From assembly GCA_028707375.1 (NCBI GenBank), contig JAQWCB010000047.1, positions 1 to 7,183 on the forward strand: 7,183 nucleotides of DNA, read 5' to 3'. The position numbers and the translations under genes were made by a program. The stretch is from Bacilli bacterium (GTDB taxonomy: Bacteria; Bacillota_I; Bacilli_A; RFN20; CAG-288). This document shows positions 6,601-7,183 of this stretch, piece by piece (positions within the stretch are counted from its first letter, which is position 1; every line of letters begins with the position of its first letter). The notes beneath the pieces are model-generated. The model saw nothing but the letters and a program-made list of their open reading frames with translations, searched no databases and was not told where the DNA came from.

Positions 6601-7119
6601 AATTTACTTAATGAAGTGATGAAAGAAAAAACTTTACAAGATAAAGCACGACCCACTAACGAAGTGGGAACTAAATACGAATTATCTTTCTCACTCGATT
6701 CGCACATTCCTTCGACGTATGCTTCAGAATCGGATCGAATTAATATTTATCGTGAACTCTTTGATATTTCTAGCATTCCACAATTAAAAAAGTACAAGGA
6801 ACAAGCGAGAGATATTTATGGACGTTTCCCCGATGAATTAGAGAATTGCTTCGTTAAGAAGGAAATTGAAATTGAACTATCAAAACCAATCATTGATAAC
6901 TTCAATGAAACGATTGATCACTACGAGATAAAATTGACAAAGGAATTTTCTAATGAATATGGAATTGCTTTGAAAATTAGAGATATGTTTGAAAAATATG
7001 ATAAATCAAAAATAAACATTCGATATTATGGCAAACACTTTGCGTTAAGAATTGTTAAGACCAAAGATTATTTACTTGATTTATTAGACGTGACCAAAAC
7101 GTTGACTAGTTTAATTTAA
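3685..7119 (+). CDS. mfd: Transcription-repair coupling factor (ATP-dependent translocase)
   Basis: This 1144-residue protein removes RNA polymerase stalled at DNA lesions and recruits UvrA for nucleotide excision repair. The N-terminal UvrB-like module includes the UvrA-contact region with RGEIIDI (173-179) and RIEYFDDEI. The CarD-like RNA-polymerase interaction domain spans about 476-530, from PGDYVVHEEQGIG to YIPLSKYRLI. The SF2 motor carries Walker A GDVGFGKT (624-631, Lys630), DEEQRFGV (725-732), TATPIPRT (751-758), SIIETGLDVPN (865-875) and QIKGRVGRS (894-902). The TRG translocation motif follows at about 936-956, including IRGAGD (948-953). The regulatory C-terminal domain starts near 993. 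The length equals that of E. coli Mfd (about 1150) and all motor motifs are intact. The degenerate N-terminal nucleotide site is normal for Mfd. The ATG at 3685 lies inside the end of pth without a good Shine-Dalgarno sequence, so translation is probably coupled. Confidence 0.97.
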   Translation: MENNPLIDILGHDGQIEHFDIDHPIKADSLETLAMIVGISYQEKAQSISVVLPTLFDARQFISLLTNYVSEKNILFFPRDEVQRIEAISSSKEMLEERLYSLSKISFSTKKYIFVTHAIALIHDVSSPKRFKDNTIVLHKGDIIPPNELVRKLIELGYSRVPRVEKVLEFSYRGEIIDIYSPSLLNPVRIEYFDDEIDDLRAFNSNTQLSIREENNLTIVPANENIFNAEEIDAGVKKIKKELDSLIDVKLEDKEEMVNKISTFCELVYSEGIGENQVRYLPYFTNKHYSILEYLTKSRILFYRYEDVISMANDYYQEAISYFDELNSAHLALSQEMTCFVPRDFLIEYDAEKVIDLPSKLSVTDIPYRFSNVLSAPKAIDDLKKDGFTVKVFLANDRFEKFKSVCDEQNRTLSINGNESADIDVVLGKDLSRGFLVPNYKLAILSGNEIFGVKPGSSYFMNRFKEAKVIKKYQDLQPGDYVVHEEQGIGKFLGILEIDGLEYLQIQYAGAGAKLYIPLSKYRLIRKYSSKEGVTPKLDKLGGATWAKRKAKIRGRIAYLADRLIEIAAKRSQLPGFSFQADDDFENMFDRAFPYELTSGQKKAWKEIKHDMMSVHPMDRLLTGDVGFGKTEVAFRAAYKAILSGKQVALLCPTTILAEQHFEVAQKRFEGFGVVVKLISRNVTRVKQTEILKDLYEGKVHLLIGTHRILSKDVKFKNLGLLIVDEEQRFGVTHKEKIKEMTTNIDVLTLTATPIPRTLQMSLLNFRALSNLSDPPINRLPIKTYVVKYDINLVREVISRELGRKGQVYFLHNRIVSIYKKTDQLRKLFPYAKIEAVHGQLPSDEMMDIMTRFYNKQIDILVCTSIIETGLDVPNCNTIIVEGAENFGLSQLYQIKGRVGRSSRLAYAYLTYRDYGKLNEDSHKRLKALKEFTELGSGYKIATQDLNIRGAGDILGKEQAGFVDSIGYDAYMNLLNEVMKEKTLQDKARPTNEVGTKYELSFSLDSHIPSTYASESDRINIYRELFDISSIPQLKKYKEQARDIYGRFPDELENCFVKKEIEIELSKPIIDNFNETIDHYEIKLTKEFSNEYGIALKIRDMFEKYDKSKINIRYYGKHFALRIVKTKDYLLDLLDVTKTLTSLI

Positions 7120-7183
7120 AAGATTTAAATTTCAAAGGAATCTTTTTCTTTTTGACATCGTCGTAGAAAGGGACAAAAACAAT
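7106..7183 (-). CDS. Possible C-terminus of a convergent gene (5' end outside window)
   Basis: On the minus strand one frame is open from the window edge for 25 codons and ends with TAG at 7106-7108, inside the last codons of mfd (14-base overlap). The reading starts IVFVPFYDD and ends in a Lys/Phe-rich stretch, KFKSFKLN. It looks protein-like, and convergent overlapping ends also occur at dus, but 25 codons is too short for proof. I do not recognise the protein. The TAG stop differs from the TAA used by every other gene here. The alternative is that this is simply the intergenic region after mfd; the plus strand here offers no ATG. Confidence 0.35.
   Translation of the reverse strand: MVFVPFYDDVKKKKIPLKFKSFKLN
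7118..7153 (+). terminator. Weak terminator-like hairpin after mfd
   Basis: AAAAGATT (7118-7125) pairs with AATCTTTT (7139-7146) across a 13-base loop, and the 3' arm runs into a T-rich tract reaching 7153. The position directly after the mfd stop suits a terminator of the pth-mfd transcript. The stem contains a single G-C pair, so it is weak, and in AT-rich DNA it could be chance. Confidence 0.35.

Noticed and set aside
201..7119. UGA=Trp recoding as in Mycoplasma or Spiroplasma
   Set aside because: All full-length proteins read through without in-frame TGA, and Trp positions such as those in dus and mfd use TGG.
7152..7166. TTG codon after an AAGGA sequence downstream of mfd, as a possible gene start
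   Set aside because: The frame meets TAG after four codons and the spacing to AAGGA is long.

Overview
The window is AT-rich, densely coding bacterial DNA. The pth-mfd pair, the DusB-type gene, the GAGG/AAGG-type ribosome binding sites and the uniform use of TAA stops all suggest a low-GC member of the Bacillota or the Mycoplasmatota-like lineages (for example a relative of Acholeplasma, Izemoplasma or uncultured Bacilli). Tryptophan is encoded by TGG and the genes contain no in-frame TGA, so the standard bacterial code fits and the UGA=Trp code of Mycoplasma and Spiroplasma does not. The exact taxon cannot be read from this window.

Layout from left to right: (1) the last 21 codons of an unidentified, highly charged protein on the plus strand (1-66); (2) a 134-base intergenic region almost filled by a long imperfect palindrome (73-186) that ends just before the ribosome binding site of the next gene; (3) a tRNA-dihydrouridine synthase (201-1175, +); (4) a two-gene minus-strand unit, read from right to left as a GPH/MelB-type cation symporter (1629-3026) and then a DUF523/TudS-like putative iron-sulfur protein (1172-1642), which overlap by 14 bases; the second gene also overlaps the dus stop codon by 4 bases; (5) an 84-base AT-rich divergent promoter region (3027-3110); (6) pth (3111-3695, +) and mfd (3685-7119, +), overlapping by 11 bases; (7) a short tail (7120-7183) with a weak terminator-like hairpin and a possible C-terminus of a convergent minus-strand gene.

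The plus-strand genes are housekeeping: tRNA modification (Dus), recycling of stalled peptidyl-tRNA (Pth) and transcription-coupled DNA repair (Mfd). The minus-strand pair looks like an accessory module set between them: a membrane transporter coupled to a cytosolic Fe-S protein of a family that includes thiouracil desulfidase. No mobile element gene, CRISPR array, rRNA or tRNA was recognised. I did not find a clear new biological system. The items most worth a second look are the 114-base palindrome in front of dus and the transporter/TudS-like pair.
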